64,000 nucleotides of DNA from Marinithermofilum abyssi (GTDB lineage: Bacteria > Bacillota > Bacilli > Thermoactinomycetales > DSM-45169). Both the position numbers and the translations under genes were made by a program. The notes below the pieces were generated by a model. It ran no database searches. It was not told the origin of the DNA and worked only from the letters and a program-made list of their open reading frames with translations. Location of the stretch: contig NZ_BMHQ01000009.1 in the NCBI RefSeq assembly GCF_014641195.1, positions 566-64,565 of the forward strand, read 5' to 3'. Every line of letters starts with the position of its first letter. The stretch's first letter is position 1. Shown here in pieces: positions 8,723 to 18,581 of this stretch.

Positions 8723-10111
8723 CTAAATGAAATGCACTTCCTGTAGAGCCTCCTGCAATACGCGGACGATCAGATCCAGCTCTTCGTCGGTGATGATCAA
8801 GGGCGGCGCAAGAGTCAGCACGTTGTTTTGCCCCGGCACCGTATCGGAGTTTTTGCCGATGAGCACGCCCCGGCTTTTGCAAGCAGCGAGGATCCGGCCC
8901 ACGATTTCCGGGGAAGCGGGCGTTTTGGTTTCCTTGTCCGATACTAGTTCCACTCCCGCTATCAGACCGAAGAAACGAAGATCACCGACTAAGGGATGGT
9001 CTACTAGAGACATCATCCGCTCCTGCATCCGCTGCCCCAGCTCTTCACATCGGGCCACCAATTCCATTTCTTCCATCAGCTCCAATGTCCTCAGTGAGAG
9101 AGCACAGGCCGTGGCATTACCTCCAAAGGTGTTGACATGCCGGAAATGGGCATAAGCGTGCTCATCTTTGAAGGCATTGAACAGATCGGCCCGCACTGCC
9201 GTCGCGGACAGCGGAAGATACGCACTGGTGATTCCTTTGGCCATGGTGACCACATCAGGTTTCACGGCAAAGTTTTGATGACCGAAGGATTTTCCGGAAC
9301 GGCCAAATCCACAGATTACCTCGTCTGCGATCAAGAGCACCCCGTACCGGTCGCAAATCTCCCGCACCTGTTGCATGTACTCCGGAGGCGGCACGATCAC
9401 TCCCCCTCCCGTGATCGCGGGCTCCATAATCACCCCCGCCACCGTGTCCGGACCTTCCCACTGAATCACCTGCTCAAAGATGGAAGCACATTCTATTTCG
9501 CAAGTGTCTCGGCTTTTCCCGAAAGGACAACGGTAGCAATAGGGCGGCGGCACATGAACAAAGCCCGGTGCCAGGGGTTCATAGTGTTGCTTGCGCACCG
9601 CCTGACCGGTAGCGGCCAAAGCTCCCAACGAGTTGCCATGATAGGCCCGGTACCGGGAGATAAATTTCCACCGGGTGGGTTCCCCGTTCTGAGCATGATA
9701 CTGCCTCACGATTTTAAATGCCGTTTCATTGGCTTCCGAACCGCTGTTGGAAAAGAAGATCCGGTAGTCTCCCTCCAGCCACTCATTCAATTTCTCACTC
9801 AGCTGGATCGCTGGCAGGTGGCTCTGGGTCATCGGATAATAAGGAATCTGCAGCAGCTGTTCATAAGCGGCTTGTGCCAACTCGCGATTGGAGTACCCCA
9901 GGTTGACGCACCAGAGTCCCGACATGGCATCCAAATACCGGTTCCCCTCCAAATCGATTACCCAGGCTCCATCCCCTTTCGTGATAATCAGGGGATTCTG
10001 GCTGGCCGCGTAGGGGAGCATGTGATGCCAAACATATTGCCGGTCTTTTTCGATCCACGCCTGCCGCTCCTCCTTACTGACCCTTTCCGCCTCCCGGTGC
10101 ATTTGGTTCAT
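8723..10111 (-). CDS. Class III aminotransferase, probable beta-alanine transaminase
   Basis: Pyridoxal-phosphate enzyme that probably moves the amino group of beta-alanine (or 3-aminoisobutyrate from thymine) to pyruvate or oxoglutarate, giving malonate or methylmalonate semialdehyde. The 462-aa protein shows the class III pattern: SGLWCVNLGYSNREL near the N terminus, SNSGSEANETAFK for phosphate binding, IADEVICGFGRSGK, and the PLP lysine in VTMAKGITSAYLP. I take the start at 10111 (MNQMHREAER) because the upstream extension overlaps the dehydrogenase gene. It follows the dehydrogenase by 16 bp. Other omega-amino acid donors remain possible. Confidence 0.85.
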   Translation of the reverse strand: MNQMHREAERVSKEERQAWIEKDRQYVWHHMLPYAASQNPLIITKGDGAWVIDLEGNRYLDAMSGLWCVNLGYSNRELAQAAYEQLLQIPYYPMTQSHLPAIQLSEKLNEWLEGDYRIFFSNSGSEANETAFKIVRQYHAQNGEPTRWKFISRYRAYHGNSLGALAATGQAVRKQHYEPLAPGFVHVPPPYCYRCPFGKSRDTCEIECASIFEQVIQWEGPDTVAGVIMEPAITGGGVIVPPPEYMQQVREICDRYGVLLIADEVICGFGRSGKSFGHQNFAVKPDVVTMAKGITSAYLPLSATAVRADLFNAFKDEHAYAHFRHVNTFGGNATACALSLRTLELMEEMELVARCEELGQRMQERMMSLVDHPLVGDLRFFGLIAGVELVSDKETKTPASPEIVGRILAACKSRGVLIGKNSDTVPGQNNVLTLAPPLIITDEELDLIVRVLQEALQEVHFI

Positions 10112-10127
10112 TCTCCCGCACCCCTTC

Positions 10128-11633
10128 CTATCGACCTGCTTTTGGAGATTCCTCTTCACTGCCAAACCATCGGCTGGTGACCATCTTTTTTTTCGTGTAA
10201 AATTCGATCGCATCCCGACCATTGGCATGCAAGTCTCCATAAAAGGATTGCTTCCAACCGCTGAAGGGGAAGAAGGCACTGGGAACGGGAACTCCCACGT
10301 TGATCCCCAACATCCCGGCTTGCACCTCTTCACGGAACCGTCGGGCCGACTCCCCGCTTTCCGTGTATAACACCGCTGCATTGCCAAACCGCGATCGGTT
10401 CACCACTTCCAATGCTTCCGTCAAATCCTTCACACGAATGACACTGAGCACCGGTGCAAACAACTCTTCCCGGACAACGGCCATTTCGGGACGCACCCGA
10501 TCCAGGATCGTCGGACCGAGGAAGTATCCTTTCTCCTGTTTAGCTTGTTCATCCCGTCCGTCCCGGAACAATACCGCCCCTTCCTTTACTCCCTCTTCAA
10601 TTTTGTTCAGCACCTTTTCCCGGTGCTCCGAACGGATGAGGGGACCTTGTTCGATTCCTTCTTCCAGGCCGTTCCCGACACAGATCTCATCTGCTGCTTT
10701 CCCCAACGATGCCAGGAACCGGTCGGCCACAGCCTCTTCCACCACCACGACGCTTCCCGCCATGCAACGCTGACCTGCACAACCAAAGGCCGAACTGGCT
10801 ACATTTTGCACCGATTTAGCCAAGTGGGCATCTTGCAGTACAATATGATGGTTTTTAGCGCCGGCCAGTGCCTGTACGCGCTTGCCGCGGGCAGCCGCTG
10901 TCCGGTAGACGGTTTCCGCTACGGGCTGGGACCCGACAAAGGATACGGCATGGACATCCGGATGCTCCAACAGCCTACTAACAACCTCCTTGCCCCCATG
11001 TACCAAATTGAAGACACCTTCGGGAAACCCGGCTTCTGTCAAAAGCTCGGCCAAACGAGTCGCGGAGAGAGGGGTTCTCTCGGACGGCTTCAGTACAAAG
11101 GTATTCCCCGCGCCAAGGGCCAATGGCAACATCCACAACGGCACCATGACCGGAAAGTTGAATGGGGTAATCCCCGCCACCACCCCGACAGGCATCCGTA
11201 CCAATTCCATATCGATGCCGCGGGAGACTTGCGGAGTGATCTCCCCTTTGATCAAATGGGGCATACCCGCGGCAAACTCGACCACTTCAATTCCCCGCCA
11301 GATTTCCGCCTCAGCTTCCTTCAGCGTTTTACCGTTCTCCTGGGTCAGCGTGCGAGCCAGACTGTGCAAATCCCGCACCAACAATTCCCGGAACCGGAAC
11401 AACAGCCGGGCGCGCTCAACGACGGGGACCTCGCTCCACCCTGCAAACGCTTGAACCGCAGCCGAAACCGCCGCATCCACGTCGTTCCCAGTAGATAGAG
11501 GAACCTCTGCCAGCACCTCCTCCGTCGCCGGATTGGGAACCGGCAGCACTTCCCTTGCTTCCGAAGCACGCCACACTCCCCCGACAAAATTGGATAAACG
11601 GGTTGCTTTCATCGCTGTTTCCAACACCATCAC
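10128..11633 (-). CDS. mmsA: CoA-acylating (methyl)malonate-semialdehyde dehydrogenase
   Basis: Oxidatively decarboxylates malonate semialdehyde to acetyl-CoA, or methylmalonate semialdehyde to propionyl-CoA, with NAD and CoA; this would be the last step from uracil or thymine. The 501-aa aldehyde dehydrogenase has the catalytic cysteine in FGCAGQRCMAGS and the PFNFPVMVPLW segment characteristic of the MMSDH/IolA branch. The GTG start at 11633 has AAAGGA 8 bases upstream; an ATG one codon later is also possible. It is the first gene of an operon with the aminotransferase. The same enzyme type serves valine and inositol degradation, but no inositol genes are nearby. Confidence 0.88.
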   Translation of the reverse strand: MMVLETAMKATRLSNFVGGVWRASEAREVLPVPNPATEEVLAEVPLSTGNDVDAAVSAAVQAFAGWSEVPVVERARLLFRFRELLVRDLHSLARTLTQENGKTLKEAEAEIWRGIEVVEFAAGMPHLIKGEITPQVSRGIDMELVRMPVGVVAGITPFNFPVMVPLWMLPLALGAGNTFVLKPSERTPLSATRLAELLTEAGFPEGVFNLVHGGKEVVSRLLEHPDVHAVSFVGSQPVAETVYRTAAARGKRVQALAGAKNHHIVLQDAHLAKSVQNVASSAFGCAGQRCMAGSVVVVEEAVADRFLASLGKAADEICVGNGLEEGIEQGPLIRSEHREKVLNKIEEGVKEGAVLFRDGRDEQAKQEKGYFLGPTILDRVRPEMAVVREELFAPVLSVIRVKDLTEALEVVNRSRFGNAAVLYTESGESARRFREEVQAGMLGINVGVPVPSAFFPFSGWKQSFYGDLHANGRDAIEFYTKKKMVTSRWFGSEEESPKAGR

Positions 11634-11929
11634 CTCATTTGTCCTTTCTCTTTTAAGCTATCGGTTTGCTGTCGGTTTCTTGCCATACAAAATGTAAGAA
11701 AACAACATCGAATGTTTAAACACCAAAACAACCATTCTCTCTCCAAGGATACCCCAATTATCAGAATTTTCCCTCGTGCATTGCATACGAAAAATTCCGT
11801 ATTCTTTCATACAGATTGAACACACTGCCGATCCACCAAGGCGGACACCTTTTTTTCACTTTCTAGGCGAGCACCTTTCCCCAAGCGGCCCGGCCACAAT
11901 ATTTATAAAGGGAGAAAGGGGGGAAACAC

Positions 11930-12043
11930 ATGAGTGGCTACGGTGGCTACGGTTACGGTTATGGATTCGGCCTGCGTCGTCTGTTGCTTTTCCTGCTGGT
12001 GATTGCGACAATTTTTGCTTTGGTCGGTATCTGGGGCTATTAA
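11930..12043 (+). CDS. YjcZ-like small sporulation peptide (37 aa)
   Basis: A 37-aa product with a Gly/Tyr-rich head (SGYGGYGYGYGFG), an RR pair and a single hydrophobic helix ending in GIWGY. This is the layout of the YjcZ family of tiny spore-associated membrane peptides in Bacillales. An AAAGGGGGG site lies 6 bases before ATG, and a strong hairpin follows directly. It is a stand-alone gene between the catabolic cluster and dapF. Confidence 0.75.
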   Translation: MSGYGGYGYGYGFGLRRLLLFLLVIATIFALVGIWGY

Positions 12044-12048
12044 TGAAA

Positions 12049-12076
12049 ACAACCCTGCCCTTTCAGGCAGGGTTGT
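12049..12076 (+). terminator. Hairpin terminator after the YjcZ-like gene
   Basis: ACAACCCTGCC (12049-12059) pairs perfectly with GGCAGGGTTGT (12066-12076) around a 6-base loop. The downstream T-tract is weak (CAGTTTGTTG), so termination efficiency is uncertain. Confidence 0.7.
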
Positions 12077-12414
12077 CAGTTTGTTGACAAACTTGTAGGA
12101 TAGCTTCAACCTTTTGCCCGTCGCTCCCTTTCCCTCCAACGCAGTCGTCAAAAGTCGCTACTCAGGTAAAAAGAGTTCTTTAGCTCATTTTGAGAAACTT
12201 TGTCAGCAGTTGTATAAGAGTAGCAAGATGCCCTTTGCTAGTCGCGGTATCTGAACTCAGCGAAAAAATGTAGGATCGAGGCAAAAGCGGGCTACACATA
12301 GCATTTCCTATCGCGCCTCGGTCATCGTTTTGGAACAGACAGTACCCGCTTGTTTATGCTGCTGGGATCCGCGGGTGTTCTTTTTCTTTGCTGTTGGCGC
12401 CGTTGTGTCATGTA
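12077..12414. other. Gene-free spacer before dapF end
   Basis: No open frame with a ribosome-binding site was found on either strand. The stretch holds a short palindrome around GTTTGTTGACAAAC (about 12079-12092), and otherwise I see nothing I can assign. Confidence 0.4.
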
Positions 12415-13248
12415 TTACAACGCCCATTCCCCTTCAAACACTGTAACTGCAGGACCGATCATATATACGTGCCCGTCCTCTTCATTCCACTCGATCTGTA
12501 AATCGCCGCCCTTAAGATGAACGGTCGCTCGGCGTTCGGCTTTCCCCGTCAGTACTGCCGCCACCAACGAGGCACAGGCACCCGTACCACAAGCCATCGT
12601 TTGGCCAACCCCCCGCTCCCACACGCGCATATCCAGCTCATGAGGAGAGTGGACGGTCACAAACTCCACATTTGTTTTGTTAGGAAACAGCGAATGCGTT
12701 TCCAGGCGGGGTCCCCAGTTCTCCACCGGGAACTGCACCGCATCCTCCACAAAAATGACAGCGTGGGGATTGCCCATCGATACCGCCGTGAAATGGAAGG
12801 TGGTATCCTCCACTGTCACCGGCTCATCCACTACCATATCCTTGTCGAGGACGGTAGGGACTTTCCGTCCTTCCAACACCGGTGGGCCCATATCGACGCG
12901 GACCATGGCGGCCCCCTCTTTATCCTCTTCCATCCATACCTTCTGAAGACCGGCCTTCGTTTCCACTGTCAACTCCCGGCGAGCGCCGGAAATACGGTCA
13001 TAATAATACTTGGCTACACAACGGACAGCATTGCCGCACTGCTCCGCTTCCGTCCCGTCAGCATTGATGATCCGCATGGCAAAGTCCGCCTGCTCCGACG
13101 GCTGAATAAAGACCAGTCCGTCTGCTCCCACGCCCAAATGGCGGTCACACACTTTCCGTGCCAGCTCGAATACATCAAGCGATAACGGCTCTTTCCGATG
13201 ACATACGACAAAATCATTGCCCAGTCCGTGCATCTTGGTAAATTTCAT
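12415..13248 (-). CDS. dapF: Diaminopimelate epimerase
   Basis: Interconverts LL- and meso-diaminopimelate, giving the meso form for lysine and for the MurE step of peptidoglycan synthesis. The 277-aa protein begins MKFTKMHGLGNDFV and has both catalytic cysteine motifs, NADGTEAEQCGNAVRC and ACGTGACASL. I chose 13248 because the sequence before this methionine is unlike the family. The nearest good Shine-Dalgarno (AAAGGAG) lies about 14 bases upstream, which is long. The gene stands alone on the minus strand. Confidence 0.95.
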   Translation of the reverse strand: MKFTKMHGLGNDFVVCHRKEPLSLDVFELARKVCDRHLGVGADGLVFIQPSEQADFAMRIINADGTEAEQCGNAVRCVAKYYYDRISGARRELTVETKAGLQKVWMEEDKEGAAMVRVDMGPPVLEGRKVPTVLDKDMVVDEPVTVEDTTFHFTAVSMGNPHAVIFVEDAVQFPVENWGPRLETHSLFPNKTNVEFVTVHSPHELDMRVWERGVGQTMACGTGACASLVAAVLTGKAERRATVHLKGGDLQIEWNEEDGHVYMIGPAVTVFEGEWAL

Positions 13249-13544
13249 CGGGATGAGTCCAACTCCTTTGGCGAACAAACAACAAGATATACTTATTGTG
13301 GCTTGCTCCACACTTCTAAAGCATCCCAGGAGCACTTCCTGCGGGCGCCGTGGGCTTCTCGGATCATTGGGCGCGGCAACCCGCTACCCTCTCCCCGAGC
13401 CTGAGAAATGCCGAGCCTCCATCGGTTACTCGACAGGAATCATTTTACGACAGGACCGATTCCTCCTGCCAACCCTCTCTGATTCGGTTCTCCAGGCACG
13501 AGTAGTTGAACGAATTCCGCTCGTGTCTTAACGATACCAAAACC
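13249..13544. other. Gene-free, potentially structured spacer upstream of dapF
   Basis: No gene is recognised. Several complementary pieces lie close together: AGGAATC pairs with GATTCCT (about 13434-13467), and there is a GCGG/CCGC stem within about 13371-13391. Read on the minus strand this could be the dapF 5' leader, but it matches no riboswitch I know, including the lysine L-box. It borders the IS200/IS605-like repeat at 13545. Confidence 0.35.
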
Positions 13545-13635
13545 TTGTCGGACTTGCCAGAGGTTTACACCCTCCCTCGTCCGACGCTCGCTTTCATCCC
13601 AGCCCTAAAGGGCTGGGTTTTCCCGCTCGCTATCT
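13545..13635 (+). repeat. Copy 2 of a two-stem-loop repeat, IS200/IS605-like right end
   Basis: Closely similar to 207-299 in the same orientation. The GTCGGAC/GTCCGAC pair is at 13547-13553 and 13579-13585, and the palindrome CCCAGCCC-TAAA-GGGCTGGG is perfect here, followed by TTTTCCC. The sequences upstream of the two copies do not match, which fits a mobile-element end or a dispersed RNA-like repeat rather than a tandem duplication. No transposase frame is attached. Confidence 0.5.
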
Positions 13636-13639
13636 ATAT

Positions 13640-16378
13640 TCAACCCCTGCTCCCCGCCAGCCGGCGCACCGGACGCAAGGTGTCGAGCAAACCGGCAGCA
13701 ATGGTAGGCAAAGCCGATCCGACGATCACGAGGGCCCACTCCCGGAAGCCGAGAGACACCGTATGGAAAACGGGCTGCAGCGGCGGGTAGTACATCACAC
13801 CGAACAACAGCATCACCGAGGACAAAACCGCCAGCACCAACGGTTTGTTGGATAGCGGGCTCCGATGGAAAATGGATTGGCTGCTGCGGCAATCAAAGAC
13901 GTAAATCAGCTGCGCCATCACCAGGGTGGCAAAAGCGACGGACTGGGCTCGGACCAAATCATCCGGTGCCTCGTTATATACCATCCAAAAGGCACCCAAG
14001 GTACATGCCCCGATCATGAGGCCCCGGGTCAAAATCTTCCACCCGACGCCTCGGGCAAAAATGCTTTCCCGGCTGTTCCGCGGCTGCCGGTCCATCGTAT
14101 CTTCTTCCGCCGGATCCACCCCGAGAGCCATGGCGGGCAAGCCGTCTGTCACCAGGTTGACCCAGAGGATTTGGATCGGAACCAGCGGCAGGGGCAGACC
14201 GGCCAGCATCGCCATAAACATGACCAGGATTTCCCCCACGTTGCTGGCCAACAAATAACTGATAAATTTGCGGATATTATCGTAGATGCTGCGTCCTTCT
14301 TCAATCGCCGCCACGATCGTGGCAAAGTTATCATCCGCCAGTACCAGGGAAGAGGCTTCCTTGGAAACGTCCGTGCCGGTGATCCCCATGGCAATCCCGA
14401 TGTCTGAGGCTTTGATGGCGGGAGCGTCGTTCACGCCGTCCCCCGTCATCGCGACAACATGTCCTTCCTTCTGCAACGCTTTCACGATCTTCAGCTTGTG
14501 TTCCGGCGATACCCGGGCATATACATGGATATCGTTCACCTTTTTCTGAAACTCCTGATCGCCCATCCGTCCCAGTTCACTTCCAGTCACGGTCAGCCCC
14601 CGGTCGGTCAAAATCCCCAGCTGCTGGGCAATGGCTACTGCCGTGATCTGATGGTCACCCGTAATCATCACCGTACGGATCCCTGCCCGACGACAGGTAC
14701 GGATCGCATCTTTCACTTCTTCCCGAGGCGGATCGATCATCCCTGCCAGACCGACAAACACCAGCTCCCGCTCGGCAGCGCTTTCCCGCTGCGGCTCAGC
14801 CCCTTTCCACTCCCGGTAGGCAAAGGCCAGGTTGCGGAGAGCCATGGAAGCCAGCTGTTCGTTGGTTTCCGTAACTTGAGAGCGCAGAGCATCTGTCAGG
14901 GGAGTTTTCCGACCGTTGTTCAAGATGTGGGTACATTTGTTCAACAGTACATCGGGAGCTCCTTTGGAAAAGACCATCCGCTCTCCTTTGCGGTTTTCCA
15001 CCAGTACCGACATCATTTTGCGTTCCGAATCAAAGGGGTACTCTTTCACCCGCTTCCAATCCCCGCTCAAACGCTCCTGGGTCACTTCCCCCTTGGCACC
15101 GACTACCAGCAACGCACCTTCCGTTGGATCACCGTCCACCCGCCACTTTTCCTGCTTGCGCCGGAGCAGTTTCCCTTTTTCACCTTCCCGTAGTAGCTCC
15201 GCATTGTTACAGAGAACCGCCACCTCCAACAGCCGTTTTAATGCAGGATTGGAAGCGGGTTTTACTTTTTGTCCCTGTATGGTAAACTCTCCTGCCGGTT
15301 CATACCCGGACCCGGATACTTGCACCTGCCGCCCGTCCGTCCAAATGTGGGTGACCGTCATCTTGTTCTGGGTAAGTGTCCCTGTTTTGTCTGAGCAGAT
15401 CACGGAAGCACAGCCCAGCGTTTCTACTGAAGGCAGTTTTCGGACGATGGCCTGCCGCTTGATCATCCGCTGTACACCCAGAGCCAGCGCAATCGTCACA
15501 ATGGCCGGCAGCCCTTCGGGGATGGCAGCGACAGCCAAGCTGACTCCCGCCAGGAACATCTTGTACGCTTCATGACCGTGAATAATGCCCGTCAATACTA
15601 CGACTGCCGTCAAAGCCAAGGCAACGACGATCAAGATTTTCCCCAGTTGCTCCAAACGGCGCTGGAGCGGGGTTTGCATCGTTTCCGTGGATTGAATCAA
15701 GTGGGCGATCCGTCCCATCTCCGTCTCCATCCCGGTATGCACTACCACCCCTATACCCGTTCCCCGCACCGCCATCGTCCCGAGATATGCCATATTTTTG
15801 CGGTCCCCCAATGGCACGTCCCCCTGGGGCAGGCGGGCATCCGTCTTGTTGACGGGCACCGATTCCCCTGTCAGAGCCGACTCTTCAATATACAGGTTTT
15901 CAGCATGAATCAGCCGTACATCCGCCGGAATCCGGTCGCCGCTCTCCAACGAGATGATATCCCCCGGAACCAAATCGGATGCCGGAATCCGCATCCATCG
16001 ACCGTTCCGCTTTACCCTGGCAGTCGGCGCCGACAGCTTTTTCAACGCGCTGAGAGACTTTTCCGCACGAAACTCCTGCACAAACCCCAAGATGGCGTTC
16101 AACACCACAATCGCGATAATCGCCACCGCATCCGTATACTCTCCCAACAGTCCGGACACCAGCGTAGCCGCCAGCAACACCAACACCATGAAATCTTTGA
16201 ACTGATTGATCAACATCACCACGGGGGACACTTTCTGCCCCTCAGCCAGCTGATTGGGCCCCACTTTCTCCCGACGCTTCCTGGTTTCCGCCTCATCCAA
16301 TCCCATATCGGGATCCACGCCGAAATAGGAGGCGACCCGCTCGCTTTCCCAATCCACAAAGCGGCTGCCTTCAGACAC
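13640..16378 (-). CDS. Calcium-transporting P-type ATPase (SERCA-like, YloB type)
   Basis: Membrane pump of the P2A ATPase type, 912 aa, expected to export Ca2+ or a related divalent cation at the cost of ATP. It shows the cation ATPase N-terminal region, TGES in the actuator domain, the phosphorylation motif [15 protein letters not shown] and the hinge [18 protein letters not shown], with about ten membrane helices. The GTG start at 16378 lies 4 bases after GGAGG. It is divergent from rqcH; in B. subtilis the homologues yloB and yloA are also neighbours. Mn2+ transport cannot be excluded. Confidence 0.9.
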   Translation of the reverse strand: MSEGSRFVDWESERVASYFGVDPDMGLDEAETRKRREKVGPNQLAEGQKVSPVVMLINQFKDFMVLVLLAATLVSGLLGEYTDAVAIIAIVVLNAILGFVQEFRAEKSLSALKKLSAPTARVKRNGRWMRIPASDLVPGDIISLESGDRIPADVRLIHAENLYIEESALTGESVPVNKTDARLPQGDVPLGDRKNMAYLGTMAVRGTGIGVVVHTGMETEMGRIAHLIQSTETMQTPLQRRLEQLGKILIVVALALTAVVVLTGIIHGHEAYKMFLAGVSLAVAAIPEGLPAIVTIALALGVQRMIKRQAIVRKLPSVETLGCASVICSDKTGTLTQNKMTVTHIWTDGRQVQVSGSGYEPAGEFTIQGQKVKPASNPALKRLLEVAVLCNNAELLREGEKGKLLRRKQEKWRVDGDPTEGALLVVGAKGEVTQERLSGDWKRVKEYPFDSERKMMSVLVENRKGERMVFSKGAPDVLLNKCTHILNNGRKTPLTDALRSQVTETNEQLASMALRNLAFAYREWKGAEPQRESAAERELVFVGLAGMIDPPREEVKDAIRTCRRAGIRTVMITGDHQITAVAIAQQLGILTDRGLTVTGSELGRMGDQEFQKKVNDIHVYARVSPEHKLKIVKALQKEGHVVAMTGDGVNDAPAIKASDIGIAMGITGTDVSKEASSLVLADDNFATIVAAIEEGRSIYDNIRKFISYLLASNVGEILVMFMAMLAGLPLPLVPIQILWVNLVTDGLPAMALGVDPAEEDTMDRQPRNSRESIFARGVGWKILTRGLMIGACTLGAFWMVYNEAPDDLVRAQSVAFATLVMAQLIYVFDCRSSQSIFHRSPLSNKPLVLAVLSSVMLLFGVMYYPPLQPVFHTVSLGFREWALVIVGSALPTIAAGLLDTLRPVRRLAGSRG

Positions 16379-16527
16379 GTTTCCTCCCCCTTTGTCTCAA
16401 AAACTCTCATGGTAACCTTATTCAGACAGGCTCCGAAACATGTCTTAAGATCAACAAAGGCAACCAAGTAAAGGAAAACATGCTATACTAGTTAATACTG
16501 ATTTGGTCGGAAGAAAGGAGCAGCAGC

Positions 16528-18246
16528 ATGTCCTTTGACGGAATTACAACCCGGGCCGTCGTTCATGAATTGCAAGGAATCGTCGGCGGGCGTGTGGCGA
16601 AGATCTATCAACCCACGGAAACGGAACTCATTTTTCATATACGGTCCAAAGGAAGCAACCGGCGGGTGCTGCTCTCAGCCCATCCCGCCTATGCCCGGAT
16701 GCACTTGACGGAAGAACCGGCGGAGAATCCGATGACGCCGCCCATGTTCTGCATGTTACTCCGCAAGCATTGCGAGGGGGGGATCGTAGAAAAGATAGCC
16801 CAAGTAGGGATGGAACGGATCGTTCACCTGGATATCCGTACCCGGAATGACCTGGGGGATGAAGTGATCCGCCGCCTGGTGGTGGAAATCATGGGGCGCC
16901 ACAGCAATATCCTCCTGATCGACCCCGAGGCGAACAAGGTGCTGGACGCTATCAAACGAGTATCCCCTGCCATGAGCCGTCATCGTCAGGTAATGCCCGG
17001 AGCCCTTTATGAGCCGCCGCCGGAACAGCACAAACGAAACCCTCTGAATGTCGACAAAAAGACCTTTCTCCGTTCCATCCAATTTAACACAGGGAACATT
17101 CATCAGCAGATCATCCAGCGATTTACCGGCATCGGTCCGCTCAACGCCAAGGAAATGGTCTATCGCACCGGAATCGGCAACCGGGAACAGCTTTGGGAAG
17201 CTTTTTCTGCGGTGATCAACCAGGTAAAGGAACATCGCTATGAACCGACGATCGCCTACAACGGTTCCAAAGAAGTCTTTTCCATGATCCGGATCACCCA
17301 CCTTCAAGAAAAGCGGGAGTTTACCCAGCCCAGCCGTTGTCTGGAAACCTTTTTCCACGGCAAAGCGGAACGGGACCGCTCCCGACAGCAAAACCACGAT
17401 CTAATCCGGAAGCTCAAATCCGAGATCGAGAAAAACGAAAACAAGATCCGGAAGCTGGAGCAAGAACTAGCCGCTACGGAGAAAGCGGAGGAGTACCGTA
17501 CGTATGGCGAACTGGTCACTGCTTTTATGCACCAGATCCAACGGGGAGATGAATCCCTGACTACGGTCAACTACTATGATCCGGAGGCGCCGGAAGTCAC
17601 GATTCCGTTAGACCCTCAACTTACACCGTCGGAAAACGCCCAGCGGTATTTCAAGCAGTACAACAAGGCAAAAGCCTCCCGCAAGCACAGTCAGGAACAG
17701 ATCGAGAAGACATGTCAAGAAACGGATTATCTGGAATCGGTCCTGGTTCAGTTGCTGGATGCCACGCCATCGGAAGCAGAGGAAATCCGGGAAGAGTTGG
17801 AAGAGCAAAAGTGGCTGCGTCCCTCCGGAAAACAAAACCGCCGGAAAAAGCAGCCGCAAAAGCCCGTACCCGCCTCCTACCGCTCCTCCGAAGGGATACC
17901 CATCCTGGTTGGGCGCAACAACAAGCAAAACGACTACCTCACCCACCGCTTGGCGTCTCCGAGAGACACGTGGCTACACACCAAAGACATCCCCGGCTCC
18001 CATGTGGTGATCCGCGGGGAACACTACGGCGAAACCACCCTTCACGAGGCGGCCATGCTGGCGGCTTACTACAGCAAAGCCCGGGAGTCCAGCCAAGTAC
18101 CGGTGGATTATACGTTGATCAAGCACGTCAAAAAGCCTTCCGGCGCACGACCCGGTTTTGTCATCTACGAAGAGCAGAAAACCCTCTTCGTCACACCGGA
18201 TGAGCAAGCGGTGCGAAAGTTGGAGCAACAGGGAAAGGATGGTTAA
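16528..18246 (+). CDS. rqcH: RqcH, Rqc2/NEMF homologue of ribosome quality control
   Basis: Binds split 50S subunits carrying stalled peptidyl-tRNA and recruits alanyl-tRNA to add C-terminal alanine tails, marking the product for degradation. The 572-aa protein has an NFACT-N domain from residue 1 (MSFDGITTRAVVHELQ), a middle helix-hairpin-helix and coiled coil (about residues 290-330 and 370-420), and an NFACT-R domain with DTWLHTKDIPGSHVVIRG. Such proteins are often misnamed fibronectin-binding. The start follows an AAGGAGCAGCAGC region. A TATACT at 16484-16489 may be its -10 element. Confidence 0.93.
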   Translation: MSFDGITTRAVVHELQGIVGGRVAKIYQPTETELIFHIRSKGSNRRVLLSAHPAYARMHLTEEPAENPMTPPMFCMLLRKHCEGGIVEKIAQVGMERIVHLDIRTRNDLGDEVIRRLVVEIMGRHSNILLIDPEANKVLDAIKRVSPAMSRHRQVMPGALYEPPPEQHKRNPLNVDKKTFLRSIQFNTGNIHQQIIQRFTGIGPLNAKEMVYRTGIGNREQLWEAFSAVINQVKEHRYEPTIAYNGSKEVFSMIRITHLQEKREFTQPSRCLETFFHGKAERDRSRQQNHDLIRKLKSEIEKNENKIRKLEQELAATEKAEEYRTYGELVTAFMHQIQRGDESLTTVNYYDPEAPEVTIPLDPQLTPSENAQRYFKQYNKAKASRKHSQEQIEKTCQETDYLESVLVQLLDATPSEAEEIREELEEQKWLRPSGKQNRRKKQPQKPVPASYRSSEGIPILVGRNNKQNDYLTHRLASPRDTWLHTKDIPGSHVVIRGEHYGETTLHEAAMLAAYYSKARESSQVPVDYTLIKHVKKPSGARPGFVIYEEQKTLFVTPDEQAVRKLEQQGKDG

Positions 18247-18248
18247 CA

Positions 18249-18463
18249 GTGGATCCTCTCTTTTGGCTGGGGTTTGCCTTGGCTGCTTCCCCCGGCCCCG
18301 ACTTTCTGTTGATCGCTTTGCTGCAACAGTCTGTTACCCTGTTCTCCTTCATCCGGGTGGCAGGCGCGCTCTGTATTTGGTGTACCTCGGACTCAGAAGT
18401 CTGAGAGGAAAATGGAAAGCTGGTTTTCGATCCTTTTTCTATCCCATCCCCTATCCTCAATGA
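18249..18463 (+). pseudogene. Decayed LysE-family exporter gene
   Basis: Starting at GTG 18249 the frame reads the LysE/RhtB N terminus (PLFWLGFALAASPGPDFLLIA). It then jumps over the section normally covering helix 2 to FIRVAGAL, shifts by one base and continues as YLVYLGLRSLRGKWK, the conserved loop after helix 3, before stopping. An internal deletion, a frameshift and loss of the C-terminal half make it non-functional. It starts 2 bases after the rqcH stop, so the intact gene was probably co-transcribed with rqcH. Recognition is by motif only. Confidence 0.7.
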
Positions 18464-18581
18464 ATACGATATACATCCCGTGAAGATTGTGAAACGCATA
18501 GAACATAACATAACATCGATCTTGTTACGTTATAAATCCTTTCTTCGTTCCCCGCTGTACTCGAGAAGGAGAGGGCTTTTA

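Noticed and set aside
13249-13544. Lysine riboswitch (L-box) before dapF
   Set aside because: None of the conserved L-box elements could be found; only generic stems are visible.
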